64,000 nucleotides of DNA from Crotalaria pallida. Lineage: Eukaryota > Streptophyta > Magnoliopsida > Fabales > Fabaceae. Location: NCBI GenBank assembly GCA_037953625.1, contig CM075649.1, forward strand, positions 118,913,290-118,977,289, read 5' to 3'. Every line of letters starts with the position of its first letter. Position 1 is the first letter of the stretch. Shown here piece after piece: positions 53,383-64,000 of this stretch. The notes under the pieces are model-generated. The model was not told the origin of the DNA. It ran no database searches and saw nothing but the letters and a program-made list of their open reading frames with translations. Position numbers and translations under genes: made by a program.

Positions 53383-56300
53383 TGTAACACCCCTAATTTT
53401 CGTCTCCCAAATAACCGAGAAATTAATTATAACAATTAATTTATAATTGATTTATATTAGTTTTAAAGGTTTTAGTTTTTGTACATTATGTGTTTTCATA
53501 TATAAAATATGAGATATATTTTTATATGGTTATTTTGTACAAAAATGTGAATATTGTAATTTAGTCCTTGGGTTGGGACCAAATTGCAATATTAGAAAGG
53601 TTTTGGAAGAAAGAGTAATCAAATTATTAATTTTTGAATTTTATCAGTATGTAACCGGTTAGAAGGGCTCTGTAACCGGTTACACGATGAACTCAGAAAC
53701 TGGGTTAGTGGATTTTGATGAGTAATCACCCAATTAATCCAGAATTCGCCACGAATACAGCCCTAATCCAGTGGAAAACACGCGTCAAGGTGCATGCAAG
53801 CTTGATTCTTCTATAAAAACCCTCGATTCTGAAGAATTGGGTTGTTGCTGCTCTGAAATTAGGGGGAAGCTCTGTTCTAGGGTTTCAGAATCGTTTCTTG
53901 CAATTCTCTTTCGTTTCTGAGAGTTAGAACATGAGTGATACACGGTTACAAAGCTCACATCAAGGGCTTTGTATTGATATAAAGTTTGTGAGTTGAGAGT
54001 CCCTGAATCAAGAGAACGAAGCTTGCAAAGTAAGGGTGTTGGTGCTGCCAAACCTCAGCTTCTAGTTTCTGGAGCTGACTTTGAAGCTCGATTTTGGTAA
54101 GCTCAAGCCTTCTCTTGTTCTATACTTGATTTCCTTTCAAAGCTCATGTTGCATGGTTTTGATAATGACCATTTTTCCTAATTTCCATGTCCATTTCATG
54201 TTCCAAATTCCTTGATCAATCTACCCTGTCAAAACGGTTCTGGTTTGAGGAGGAGCTTTGGGTGTTTGGTGTTCTACCTCAAATCTCTGCTCAAATCTTG
54301 TTCAAGCACGAACCTAAGGTAAGGGGGAAGCTTACTATTTGCTAGAATGAGAATAAATTGTGGTAGAATATAGGATGAGTCACTAAGAGACTCAAAGGGC
54401 ATAAGTTGAAATGGTTAAATGGCTTGGAGGCCAATTTGAGCTCAATTGTTGTTTTGAGCAATGTTATCTGGATGCATGCAAGCTATGTTGATGTTGATTT
54501 CATGACTTAATTGGATATTATGTGAATTGATGCATTAAGTTGTGAAATATGTGCAATTATGTGCAATTAGTGTATCCAAATTGAATGCATGCAAGATAGA
54601 TATGTTTCTGTGTTTAAACATATTTATTTAAGGTATATGTACTCTGTTAAAGGTTGAAATTTGGTTAGATTTGAGTAGTGAAGAGAATGGTTTGTTAAAA
54701 CTCATGTTTTAGTGTAAGACTGCATAATCTAACCGGTTACTCGATATTCGTAACCGGTTAGACACTGTTAAAATGCAAAAGAAAATAAGTTTAAAAAATC
54801 AGCATTGTGGTCTTATAAATCCTACTCAAACCTAGGCCTTAATTTCATGGAAAAGAATCTGAAAATAAGTTGATTTCACTGTTATAGTTCAGATTGCAGT
54901 TAAAGAGTTAATACCTTAAGGTAATGAGATAGTTTCAAGAGGAAATTATGCTCATTGGACAATGGAATGTGATCTAAACTTTTGAATGATATAAACAGTG
55001 GTTTTGAGGTATAAACATTGTTAAACTGGTTTATGGATTGGATAGGGAATTCAAGAAAAAAGGTTTTCTGAATTACAATGGTAAACAGTTCAGGTATGTA
55101 ATTCTAACCGGTTAGCCTGAAACTGTAACCGGTTAGTACCTGAATCTGAAAAATAAAAAGTTAAGTTTTTGAATACCATTGACTTTGTTTTACCCAATCT
55201 AAGTTTAAGGGCATGTTTTGACATAATTCAAAAGAGAATTTTGTGTCAAAGTCTATACCTCAAATAAATCATTCAAAAGAGAAATTGGAATATTTCTAAA
55301 TTACAGTAATTAATGGAAAGGCCAACCTTAGTAATAATGTATGCAATGCATGCATAGAGAAAGATTATGAAATAGGTTGGCAAGGATTGTTTGTGATGTT
55401 CGGGGTACACGACCCTGTACTCTAGGAGTACTAAACTGATGCAACCAACTTGATGACACATTCTGGGAATGTGGCCATTGTCTGGGACATGGTTTCTTGG
55501 ACGCGTTCTGGGAACGTGATGCACACTCTGGGAGTGGTGCTTGATTATATTCCAAGTATGGTTTGCGATACGTTCTGGGAACGTATGTTAGTGTTCTAGG
55601 AACACATTGGTATAATAATAGAATTAAAGATAAAACCAACCTTGATGATTGTGCACTCATGCATATAGAATGGAAGATGGGTTGGTAGGAACGTTTATCA
55701 TATTCTGGGAATATGAGGAGGGTACTCCGGGAGTACCAAATTATAACCTACTTGATGACACATTATAGATATGTGGCCAGTGTCTGGAACCTGGTTTTAT
55801 ACGTTCTGGGAACGTATGTTAGTGTTCTGGGAACACATTGATATGCAACCTACTTGATGACACATTATAGATATGTGGCCAGTGTCCGGGACCTGGTTTT
55901 AAGCGTTCTGGGAACGTGGTGCACACTCTGGGAGTGGTGCTTATTATTCCAAGTATGGTTTGCTACACGTTCTGGGAACGTGGTGCACACTCTGGGAGTG
56001 ATGCGTATTATCCAAGTATGGTTCGGCATTACGTTCTGGGAACGAATGTCGGTGTTCCGGGAACACAACGGTGTATTGGATGGACGTCCAAGATAGACTT
56101 TTAGAGGCCTCAGTTGTGGAAGGAAATCATGCATCATGCCACCTGCATTGAAAGAATTATTATGATTAACCGGGTGTGCTCATATGATTATGCATCACGA
56201 TTTGCTATATTTTAACTTGTGGATGTTAGTTTTATTCTCATTTGATTATGCAAATATGTATAGCTAACCCCCATGCCCTTATTAGGTGTTGATCGTGCAT

Positions 56301-56770
56301 CTAGATTGCACAAGAATCTGTAAAGGGAGATGTCCCTTAGGTGCATGCAGAGTGTAGAAAGTGTGGGTTGGGAACCCGTTATGCAGATATCGAGGATCCG
56401 GCCAGATGGATGTTTGGACAAGGGACCAGTGACCAGCTCTATAACATCTTTATTTTTAATAGTATCTATATGATACACATTTTGAAAGAAGTATCATAAT
56501 ATGAACCTGGTTTCATAATGATATTTATTTGGAATCCATGGACTTGTTACACTTGATATATTTTGGGCACAATACGATTATTTTACTATGTTTCCGCAAA
56601 CTCTGATTTTGGCTAGTCAACCTCATTTCAAATCAAGTGGTTGTGAAAAGGAATTTTCAAGGGAAGGGATAATTATTATTTTCAGAACTTTTTCCAACTA
56701 TAACAAGTCCAAGTATTCATGAACTTATTACTTTTTTTACAAAGTAAGATGATATACAAGGAATGTTACA
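53383..56770 (+). mobile_element. TekG 3' LTR, 3,388 bp
   Basis: Same length and plan as the 5' LTR. Some hairpin loops and stems differ slightly, for example TAG instead of TGG at 55598 and CGCGTTC instead of CACGTTC at 55502. Confidence 0.88.
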
Positions 56771-56775
56771 CGAAA

Positions 56776-57388
56776 GACCTGGTTGGGGTGTGTGAGGCGC
56801 GAGTATGTCACGCGCTTGGCGTGAGAGTGAGCTTCGCGGAAAACGAAGGCAGCACCACTTTTCTTTTTGTGTTTTGTACGAATTTCTGTGCAGAGTTCTC
56901 TCTCCCAATTTTTTTGTGTTCTCAAAGTGAGGGAAAGAGCTCTATTTATAGGAAAAAACTAGGTTAAAAAAATAGGGTTTTCAACAGGCTTTTGAAAGCC
57001 CAGTAGAATATTCCCTGGTTTATTCCTCAATTAAATCTTAAAAAAATAAAAACAAATCTGATGATAATCCCTTTAAAACAAAACCAAATTTTATCTTTAT
57101 CTTCACAAATTAACCAAATTTTTTACCAAAACATTTTTATCTTATTCTTTTTTTCTTAAAATTTTTATTTTTCGTTTTTTTTTTATTTTGTCATAAAAAA
57201 TACTTTTTCAAAATATTTTTATTTTCTATTTCTTTTTCGTTTTTTTATTTTTCTCAAAAAAAATACTTTTTCAAAATCTTTTTTATTTTTTATTTATTTT
57301 TCATTTTTCATCACTTTTTTTAAAAAAAAACATTTTTATTTATTTTTTGTTTTATTTTGTTTGGGGGGGACAAAATTGGGTGTCAACA
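56776..57388 (-). mobile_element. OgreF 3' LTR, proximal part
   Basis: On the minus strand it starts TGTTGACACCCAATTTTG at 57388, right after the purine tract. A TATA box (TATAAATAGA on the minus strand) lies at 56941-56950. With the distal part the LTR is about 1.74 kb. Confidence 0.78.
56941..56950 (-). promoter_or_regulatory. TATA box in OgreF LTR
   Basis: TATAAATAGA on the minus strand, about 440 bp into the LTR. Confidence 0.6.
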
Positions 57389-57402
57389 GCTGCCCCTCTT
57401 TA
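57389..57402 (-). promoter_or_regulatory. OgreF polypurine tract
   Basis: On the minus strand AAAGAGGGGCAGC directly precedes the LTR start TGTTGACACC. This phrase is the usual Ogre/Tat junction. Confidence 0.75.
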
Positions 57403-57556
57403 CTTGTTTCTTATCAGATAGCAAGCAAACTGTGGTTTGGATGCTATCAGGGTAAGGAACGAGTAAAGAAGTGGACACCAATTTTGTTAAGAAACAAAAC
57501 GTGCTTGACAAATGTGGAAGTTTGATAGAAACAGAACTGGTCGATGATGAAAATTT

Positions 57557-58170
57557 AATAACAACGATGATGCTTCGACGTTTCCGTCAGGATATCATGA
57601 AAGCCTAATAACAACGATGATGTTTCGACGTTTCCATCAGGATATCATGAAAAGCCTAATAACAACGATGATGCTTCGACATAAATGTCAGGATATCATG
57701 AAAAGCCTAATAACAACGATGACGCTTCGACATATATGTCAGGATATCATGAAAAGCCTAATAACAACGATGATGCTTCGACATATATGTCAGGATATCA
57801 TGAAAAGCCTAATAACAACGATGATGCTTCGACATTTATGTCAGGATATCATGAAAAGCCTAATAACAACGATGATGCTTCGACGTTTCCATCAGGATAT
57901 CATAAAAAGCCTAATAACAACGATGATGCTTCGACATAAATGTCAGGATATCATGAAAAGCCTAATTACAACGATGATGCTTCGACATTTATGTTAGGAT
58001 ATCATGACAAAACCTAATAACAACGATGATGCTTCGACATAAATGTCAGGATATCATGAAAAGCCTAATTACAACGATGATGCTTCGACATAAATGTCAG
58101 GATATCATGAAAAGCCTAATAACAACGATGATGCTTCGACATATATGTCAGGATATCATGAAAAGCCTAA
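57557..58170. repeat. OgreF 3' UTR tandem array 1, 50-51-bp units
   Basis: About twelve units of AATAACAACGATGATGCTTC, then a variable inverted repeat, then GGATATCATGAAAAGCC. Variable parts: GACG-TTTC-CGTC, GACAT-AA-ATGTC, GACATATATGTC and GACAT-TT-ATGTC, all self-complementary; GACGTTTCCATC has one mismatch. The long ORFs over this array (57617-58739) are repeat translations. Confidence 0.85.
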
Positions 58171-58600
58171 CCAACATAAAAATGACTTCAGCGTTTGTGT
58201 CGGGCGTCAATAGACCCAAAATGACTTCAGCGTTTGTGCTGGGTGTCAAAAGACCCAAAATGACTTTAGCGTTTGTGTCGGGTGTCAAAAGACCCAAAAT
58301 GACTTTAGCGTTTGTGCCGGGTGTCAAAAGACCCAAAATGACTTCAGCGTTTGTGCCGGGTGTCAAAAGACCCAAAATGATTTTCGACATCTCTGTCGGG
58401 GCATCAAAAAGCCCAACCAACATCAAAATGACTTTAGCGTTTGTGCCGGGCGTCAAAAGACCCAAAATGATTTTCGACATTTCTGTCGGGACATCAAAAA
58501 GCTCAACCAACATCAAAATGAAAGCGTTTCTACCGGGCGTCAAAAGACCCAAAATCATTTTCGACATTTCTGCCGGGGCATCAAAAAGCCCAACTAAAAT
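58171..58600. repeat. OgreF 3' UTR tandem array 2, about 39-bp units
   Basis: Units read AAAATGACTT, then AGCGTTTGTGCCGGG, then GTCAAAAGACCC. They interleave with a second type containing CGACA-TCTC-TGTCG and GGGC...GCCC. GTC-AAAA-GAC pairs in the first type. Confidence 0.8.
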
Positions 58601-61155
58601 GATTTTGTTTAATTTACTGGTTTTGAGTATGCATGTTCTGGTGATGCAAACAATAATTAATAGAATGCAATCAATGCAAATGATATTGTTAATGAAAAAC
58701 TGGTATGTTGCAACTGGTATAATGCAATGGATAATGTAACTGGTGCAAATGATGTCAAAAATGCATAATGCAAGATGAAGTTAATGCAAATGATGTTAAT
58801 GACAATGAAATGAATATGATTTGGAATCAACAATGCAACTACAAATTTTTTCTAATATTAACCCATCAAGAAATAATGGGTTTAAAATGCAATTTGTTTT
58901 TTCCAACAAGATAAATTGGTCTCAACTCTATTGCTCTTTAAAACCAATACCGGGCCATACCAAAATCTGATCAAGACAGGCACGAGCGAATCTTTGACAA
59001 CCTTTTCTTTAACAACATCTTTTGACAGCTCAACAATCGAACATTCGTCAATAATCAATCATCTTCAAACACCCTGAAGTTGTCCAAAATCTTCCCCAGT
59101 GCATTGTGCTTAGAATATTTACTGGGGAATCACTTTTTTTTAAAAACAATGCCCCAATATCTTTCATCTAGAGCTCAATAATTAATCTCTTCAAAAACTG
59201 CCCCAGTTTATTGTCTGACCAACAAATGCAAGGGAATGATCAATGCTTTTAATTTTCTCTTCCAAAAACTGCCCCAGTATCTCATTCCAGGATTTATCAA
59301 CAAAACTTTTCAAAATTGCTTCGGTATTTCTTTTTAGGGCTTGTTAAAAATCTCCAAAACTGCCCCAGTTTGCTTAGCGAGCAACAAAACTTTTCAAAAC
59401 TGCCCCAGTTTGCTTGGCTAGCAACAAAACTTTTCAAACTGCCCCAGTTTGGGAAATGTTTCACCGAGGGTAGGGAATCTTCAAAATTGCCCCAATGCAA
59501 CCTTCAGGACTTCTTTTCTGGTTCTATTTGCAATTTCCAAGATCTCTTTGTTAAAAACAATCTGGTTTGTGTTTGAGGACATTTTCTTCTGCCCTAAATT
59601 TTGCCTAGAAAACCCAATGTAGGTTCCTAGCGGGCTTTTCTGTCATGATCCTAATTTTTGCCTAAGCCGCCCCTTTCGAGTTTTGCAACTTAGCGGATCG
59701 CTCTAACTTTTGCCTAGATCATCCTTTTTCAGGATTTTCAACCTAGCGAGCTCTTTATTTTTTTTATTTAACTTTTTTCCTCAAACTCAATAATTTCTCA
59801 ATTGCTTTTGAATTTACTGGAAATTGCAAATCTTTTTTATTCATCTTGCTCAAGGTCAGGACTCTCTCAGAGAACATGTTCTTAATAACAAATGATCGTT
59901 AACCATATTCAACCGATCAAGTTCCTTTCAATTTCTTTTTCTCACATCTTCTTAACAAGCAACACTAATTTAATGATCATGTGAACATGGAAAAGTTTAG
60001 ATGATGGAATCAATTCATTTATGCATTAAAAATGAGATATTTTTCATCATAGTTTCAATTAGGTTTAATGAAGTCAGCATTTCTCCGCCCTAGTGTGTAA
60101 CTCAAGCAAACCAATCCTCAACGAGGTCTTTTAAAGCTTGTAATGTGGCCTGGCTAAGGGTTGACAATAAAAGGTATAAGGCTCAAATTTTATTTTTCTT
60201 CCCTTCCTTTCTCCTTTCTCTTCAATTCTCTATTTTCTCAACAGATTTTGCACAACACTCAAATGATCAAGAGGATTTTCCAAAAGGTTGTAACATGGTC
60301 TGGGGGTAATAATGTGGCAAATGAAAGAATGGATATTAAGGCCCAAAATTTATGTTGAGTTTTTAATGAGAATCTTACATTCAAAAGGATTGAAATTGTT
60401 CTTTTTCATCACATAATGGATTCACGGGCTTTGCCTTATTTAGACAAGCACACTCACTTTTTGCTAATTTTTTTGTGCTTGCCTACATCCATTTTTTTGA
60501 TTTTTTTGTGATTGCACTTTTGACCATGGAAATTGCCTCCCTTGATTTGATTCTCATTAATACTCGGGTAAAAATATTTTGGTTTAAATGAAGAAAAATT
60601 TTCTTGTTGTGGCCCAATGGATGAAATGTGTTTGAGTTTATGAAAGAAAAAGTAATCCTCCTTGATATTTGCATACTGGCAAAAATTGTTGACAAACTAC
60701 CCACCCTGGTTTAAACACACATTGTTGGTTTGAGAGAAATGATCTCTGCTTCAAAATATCTAGGCTCAATGGGGTGACTAGGGATATCTCCTCAGTGTTT
60801 GGGAATTCAATCAAAGCCTTGTATCACTGGAAGGAATTGCTTGAGAGTCCACACTATTTTAGGTCTTACACTTGCATCATCCTTCTAATTTGAATCAAAT
60901 ATCTCAAGTTAATGCAGGAATCATTTTGTTTTTTTTTTGGAAGTGCGGTGAGACGATTTATTCACATGATCAAAATATTAGTAGATAATTGTTAAAGAGA
61001 TGTGCAACGAAAAATGAAAATTTTATTAAGGAACAACATTGAGATGGCCAAACATGGCTCACATTTATTGAAGAGAGAATGGAAAACATGGATGCACACT
61101 ATTTAGCTAATCAATATGGTTTGTCTTCTACATCTGGTGCCCACTTCAAAATTGC
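58601..61155 (-). mobile_element. OgreF non-coding region between gag and the tandem arrays
   Basis: No pol domain in either strand. Repeated phrases include AAACTGCCCCAGTTTGCTTA (59354-59455, units about 55 bp) and TTTTGCCTAG-type blocks (59600-59760). ORFs such as 60483-60704 have no motif. Confidence 0.6.
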
Positions 61156-62589
61156 TTAGCTTGTGTGATCAGGTAGAGGTTCATCATTCACATCAGGAGC
61201 GATGACTTGAAAGTTTAATGAGCCACGATCTATTAGCTTCTGAACTTGATGCTTCAAACTCAAACAACTTTCCAAAGAGTGTCCCGCAATCCCCATGTGG
61301 TAATCACAACGTTGATCAGCTTTATACCATGGAGGTGGTGGGTCAAGTGAAGGGATTTTTCCAGGCTGTGGTTCAATTACTCCTTGCTTCAGCAAGTACT
61401 GATAAAGTTCAGTGTAGGTCATAGGTATAGGGTCGAACTGTCTTCTTGGCTTTTCTTGGCCAGTATAAGATGGTTTGAAGTTAATGACTGGTGAAGAATG
61501 ACCTTGTGGGGTATATGAGTTTCTTTGATTTGTGGGCTTAGTTTGGTTTTGGTGAGTCTGCTTGCCTCCTCTTTCAATCATCACAGCATTGGTTTCCCCT
61601 TCATTCTTTCTTAAAAAACCGGGTTTCTTCGCACCAGAAGGATCCCCTCGATCTCCATTGGACATTTTTCCAAATCTGAATCCTCCATCAATTTTTTCTC
61701 CCACTGTTATCATATCAACAAAGTCAGCAGTTATGAGCCCAACCATCTTCTCATAGTAAGAGCTTGGCAAAGTATCTAGAAGCATTGAGTTCATCTCCCT
61801 CTTAGTTAGTGGAGGGTCTACTTGAGCAGCCACAGCCCTCCACCTCAAAGCATATTCTCTGAAACTTTCAAAGTTCTTTCTGGTCATGTTCTGCAGTTGT
61901 GTGCGATCAGGTGCTATATCCATGTTGAATTTGTATTGATTGATGAAAGCTTCGGATAAATCTTCAAAAGTATGAATTTGACCTTTATCCAACCTCATGT
62001 ACCAACTTGATGCAGCCCCAATAAGACTGTCTTGAAAAAAATGTATCATCATCTTGTCATTTTCAGCATGATTTGTCATTCTCCTTGCATACATGGTCAA
62101 ATGCTCTCTAGGACAAGTGGTACCTCGATACTTTTCGAAATCGGGTACCTTAAAGTCAGGAGGCACCACTAGCCCCGACACTAAACACATATCCATGGTG
62201 CTTTTGATCCAAGATTGGTTATTCCCCTCCACAGCTTCCAACCGGGCTTCCAGAGACTCTAGCAGTTCTTTGGTCTCAGGGTCAGAGTAAGTTTTTTCCA
62301 CTTTGCTGGTTGCAATAGAATCGGGCTTGTAAGATGGTGATTCTGTAGAGGGATTAAGATGAGGAATAACTTTGGGCTGAGGATCTTTGGGAGGTTGAGA
62401 GGAATCTCCAAGATTGGTGACAGGTTGTTCATCTTCACCAGGCATCTCAAAATTCACCCTCATCAACCTTTCTAGCATTTGACAGACCTTAGTCATTTGC
62501 TCCACTGACTGACTCATCGTATTCATTTGCTCTTTCATCCGGAGCATTTCCGCTCGAAGTTCTTCTATGCTCTCACTTTCAGCAGCCAT
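61156..62589 (-). CDS. gag: OgreF Gag, intact, Ogre/Tat type (477 aa)
   Basis: Starts MAAESESIEELRAEMLRMKE, an N-terminal coiled coil to about residue 45, then a proline/serine-rich linker. A conserved VVPPDFKVPDFEKYRGTTCP leads into the retrotransposon gag core at about residues 175-300 (MMIHFFQDSLIGAASSWYMR, FINQYKFNMDIAPDR, FREYALRWRAVAAQV). A C-terminal CDYHMGIAGHSLESCLSLKH motif is the zinc-finger-like element of this lineage. Capsid assembly and RNA binding are the expected roles. The frame closes with TAA after DHTS, and no protease follows. There are no internal stops. The start is the first ATG of the open frame. Confidence 0.88.
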   Translation of the reverse strand: MAAESESIEELRAEMLRMKEQMNTMSQSVEQMTKVCQMLERLMRVNFEMPGEDEQPVTNLGDSSQPPKDPQPKVIPHLNPSTESPSYKPDSIATSKVEKTYSDPETKELLESLEARLEAVEGNNQSWIKSTMDMCLVSGLVVPPDFKVPDFEKYRGTTCPREHLTMYARRMTNHAENDKMMIHFFQDSLIGAASSWYMRLDKGQIHTFEDLSEAFINQYKFNMDIAPDRTQLQNMTRKNFESFREYALRWRAVAAQVDPPLTKREMNSMLLDTLPSSYYEKMVGLITADFVDMITVGEKIDGGFRFGKMSNGDRGDPSGAKKPGFLRKNEGETNAVMIERGGKQTHQNQTKPTNQRNSYTPQGHSSPVINFKPSYTGQEKPRRQFDPIPMTYTELYQYLLKQGVIEPQPGKIPSLDPPPPWYKADQRCDYHMGIAGHSLESCLSLKHQVQKLIDRGSLNFQVIAPDVNDEPLPDHTS

Positions 62590-64000
62590 GATCTTGGTTC
62601 TTAGTCTGGTTTGGTATCGGTGTTTATGAGCAATAGTGACAAAACCTGGACTTGTTCAAAAATATTTTTTTTAGATTTTTTCTTTATGAGCGATGCACAT
62701 GAATATGAATGTACGATTATGCAAAAATGCATGATGCAGTGCCCTTAGAATCCAAAAGATCCTGTATGGGGGCGATTAAGCCTTCATTACCAATATGAGG
62801 TATCAGGATGGATTGATAGCATTCATATAGTTCTGGCCAACTTCAAAATGACGGTGGGTCACTCCAAAATTTTTATTTATTTTATTAGGATGAAATATTA
62901 TGTTGCAAATGCAGATGCATGCCCCTAGGGTAAGTGACCCTATTTGGGGGCGATTAAGCATTCATTACAAAATACGGAATGCCATAATGAATTGGCAATA
63001 ACCATATAGTTCGAGCCCACTTGGAACAACGAAGGATTATCTATCCCAAGTGAAATGATGGATATGAAAATGAAATTTACCCTTAGGGCGGTGGGCCCTA
63101 TTGTGGGTTTTAATGTGCATGCAAAGAAAAGGCCTTCCTCATGGCATAAGGTTACCAAAGTGCAATGGTGCCCCTTACATCATTCTGGCTTGGATGACGG
63201 TGGGTCACCCAACTAATGTGGGATGGTGATCCCGATTTATATTAAACAAAAATGCGACAAGAGAGAAAATATGCCCCTTCATGGTAGATCGTACAAGGTT
63301 TTTAGGATGTCTACTGGCCACAGTCCTATGACATTGTTCTATGGTATAAATAAAGTGTAACACTCTAATTTGATAACTTGAAAAAGAGTATATATTTTTA
63401 AATTTTTGATTGTCACAATCCCCACAGCTTTTTCAAAGGTTAAGTAGGTAACAGATTAACTGTTTTGACACCTCTTAATCTTTGATAGTGAATGAAGGGG
63501 AATCATGACTGACTTATTCAAGTTTCAAAATAGAATGCTATACAAAGTGTACTCCATGGTGGCTCTAGACTTCTAAAGACCCTCGGATCGCCCTCACTCT
63601 TTAAGGTGAGGACCCACCTCGCAAACTAACGACAAGAGGTTGGTTAAGCCTCCCAAAATAGGTTAGGCGTTCCTTCCAAAGGTCGTGTTTACAAGAAATG
63701 GTTTGTAGTCCGAGTGGTAATTTTATCACACTACAAGAGACCATACACTTGGTAAGTCAAAGGTAGGGCAAAAGCACCCCTAAACATAGGGTTTAAATAA
63801 TAATACCCGGGTATAGGGTTTTCGTGCGTGCAAAGATCCGTGTAAAAAACCTATTTTGGGGCATACAAACCCGCTTTTTTAAAAAATAAATAAATAAATA
63901 AATAAAAGAGATTACAATAAAGAATAAATATGCTATTTAGAAAAAAAAATAAACAAAATATATACAATAAACAATTAATTAAAGGCAAACCAATTAGAAA
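62590..64000 (-). mobile_element. OgreF 5' non-coding region (to window edge)
   Basis: Upstream of gag on the minus strand. It has two or three diverged copies of a roughly 185-bp block containing GGGGGCGATTAAGC and TTCATTAC (62767 and 62946). An ATAA microsatellite lies at 63885-63905. The primer site and 5' LTR were not identified and probably lie beyond the edge. Confidence 0.55.

Larger units (their letters stand above)
46242..56770 (+). mobile_element. TekG: Tekay-type Ty3/gypsy, near-identical LTRs, decayed interior
   Basis: LTRs 46242-49629 and 53383-56770 are both 3,388 bp. About 12 substitutions were counted by eye in the first 1.35 kb (roughly 0.9%). The interior (49630-53382) has no gag, no normal primer site and only ruined pol pieces in order: RT, RNase H, integrase. 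Interior decay far exceeds LTR divergence. It is nested in the OgreF LTR. Confidence 0.85.
45116..64000 (-). mobile_element. OgreF: Ogre/Tat-type Ty3/gypsy element, gag-only, 5' LTR beyond window
   Basis: It is read on the minus strand. 5' non-coding region (64000-62590), intact gag (62589-61156), 3.8 kb of non-coding DNA with tandem arrays, a polypurine tract and a 3' LTR that starts at 57388 and ends at 45116. TekG is inserted in this LTR. No protease, RT or integrase lies between gag and the 3' LTR. The LTR termini TGTTGACACCC...CCGCGACA and the gag type are those of Ogre/Tat elements. Confidence 0.8.

Noticed and set aside
57557..58600. Regular repeats with variable middles resembling a CRISPR array
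   Set aside because: The variable parts are near-copies of each other, not unique spacers. The context is a plant retrotransposon and no cas-like gene is present.
57617..58739. 126- and 237-codon ORFs with repeating residues
   Set aside because: They follow 50-51- and 39-bp tandem repeats whose unit lengths happen to keep frames open; several frames are open at once.
62590..64000. OgreF 5' LTR within the window
   Set aside because: No sequence here matches the LTR ends seen at 45116 or 57388, so the 5' LTR is taken to lie beyond the right edge.

Overview
This window is repeat-dense plant nuclear DNA, and no host gene is visible in it. It holds Sirevirus-type Ty1/copia elements, Tekay/Del-type Ty3/gypsy chromoviruses, an Ogre/Tat-type Ty3/gypsy element, plant L1 LINEs, a Helitron and a Mutator-like element. 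That mixture points to a eudicot, and the Ogre-type element would fit a legume, but the species is an inference. Nearly every coding sequence is partial or broken. The one LTR element that looks complete and young is the gag-only Sirevirus at 38394-44064.

Layout from left to right. 1-2485: 3' end of a Sirevirus (Siv1), with the C-terminus of an env-like ORF, repeated purine tracts and one LTR. It was inserted into the 5' LTR of a chromovirus, TekA (2486-8814), which has a broken gag, no pol and a 3.2-kb 3' LTR. TekA in turn sits in the interior of a related element, TekB, whose 3' LTR is 11122-13948. 13949-19800: an old L1 LINE relic holding a 930-bp Mutator-like element with a captured gene fragment and a second small TIR element. 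20064-29787: a better-preserved L1 (LINE2) with a 14-bp target-site duplication; its 3' UTR contains a non-autonomous Helitron that ends in a hairpin plus CTAG at 29731. 29831 to the right edge: one chromovirus LTR (TekD) split by three insertions. These are TekC (30326-37838), the Sirevirus Siv2 (38394-44064) and an Ogre/Tat element on the minus strand (OgreF, from 45116 past the right edge). OgreF's own LTR was then hit by TekG (46242-56770).

Two patterns stand out. First, short perfect palindromes occur as doublets in LTRs of both copia and gypsy families: ACTCGAGT, TAATCGATTA, TAACCGGTTA, GCGCTCAAGCGC and TCGCTTAAGCGA. Most doublets have a start-to-start distance of 20-22 bp, about two helical turns, and where a TATA box can be seen they lie about 80-130 bp upstream of it. 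Second, the chromovirus LTRs carry, at about 60-80% of LTR length, tandem arrays of short hairpins. Stem sequences change from unit to unit while complementarity is kept. The clearest cases are TekG (48262-48960) and TekA (7688-7890); the OgreF 3' UTR arrays show the same tendency. These palindromes and hairpin arrays are the best candidate in the window for something undescribed.

The other theme is loss of pol with retention of gag. TekA, TekC, Siv2 and OgreF each encode Gag (two of them intact) and no polymerase, so four elements from three lineages would depend on proteins supplied by other elements.
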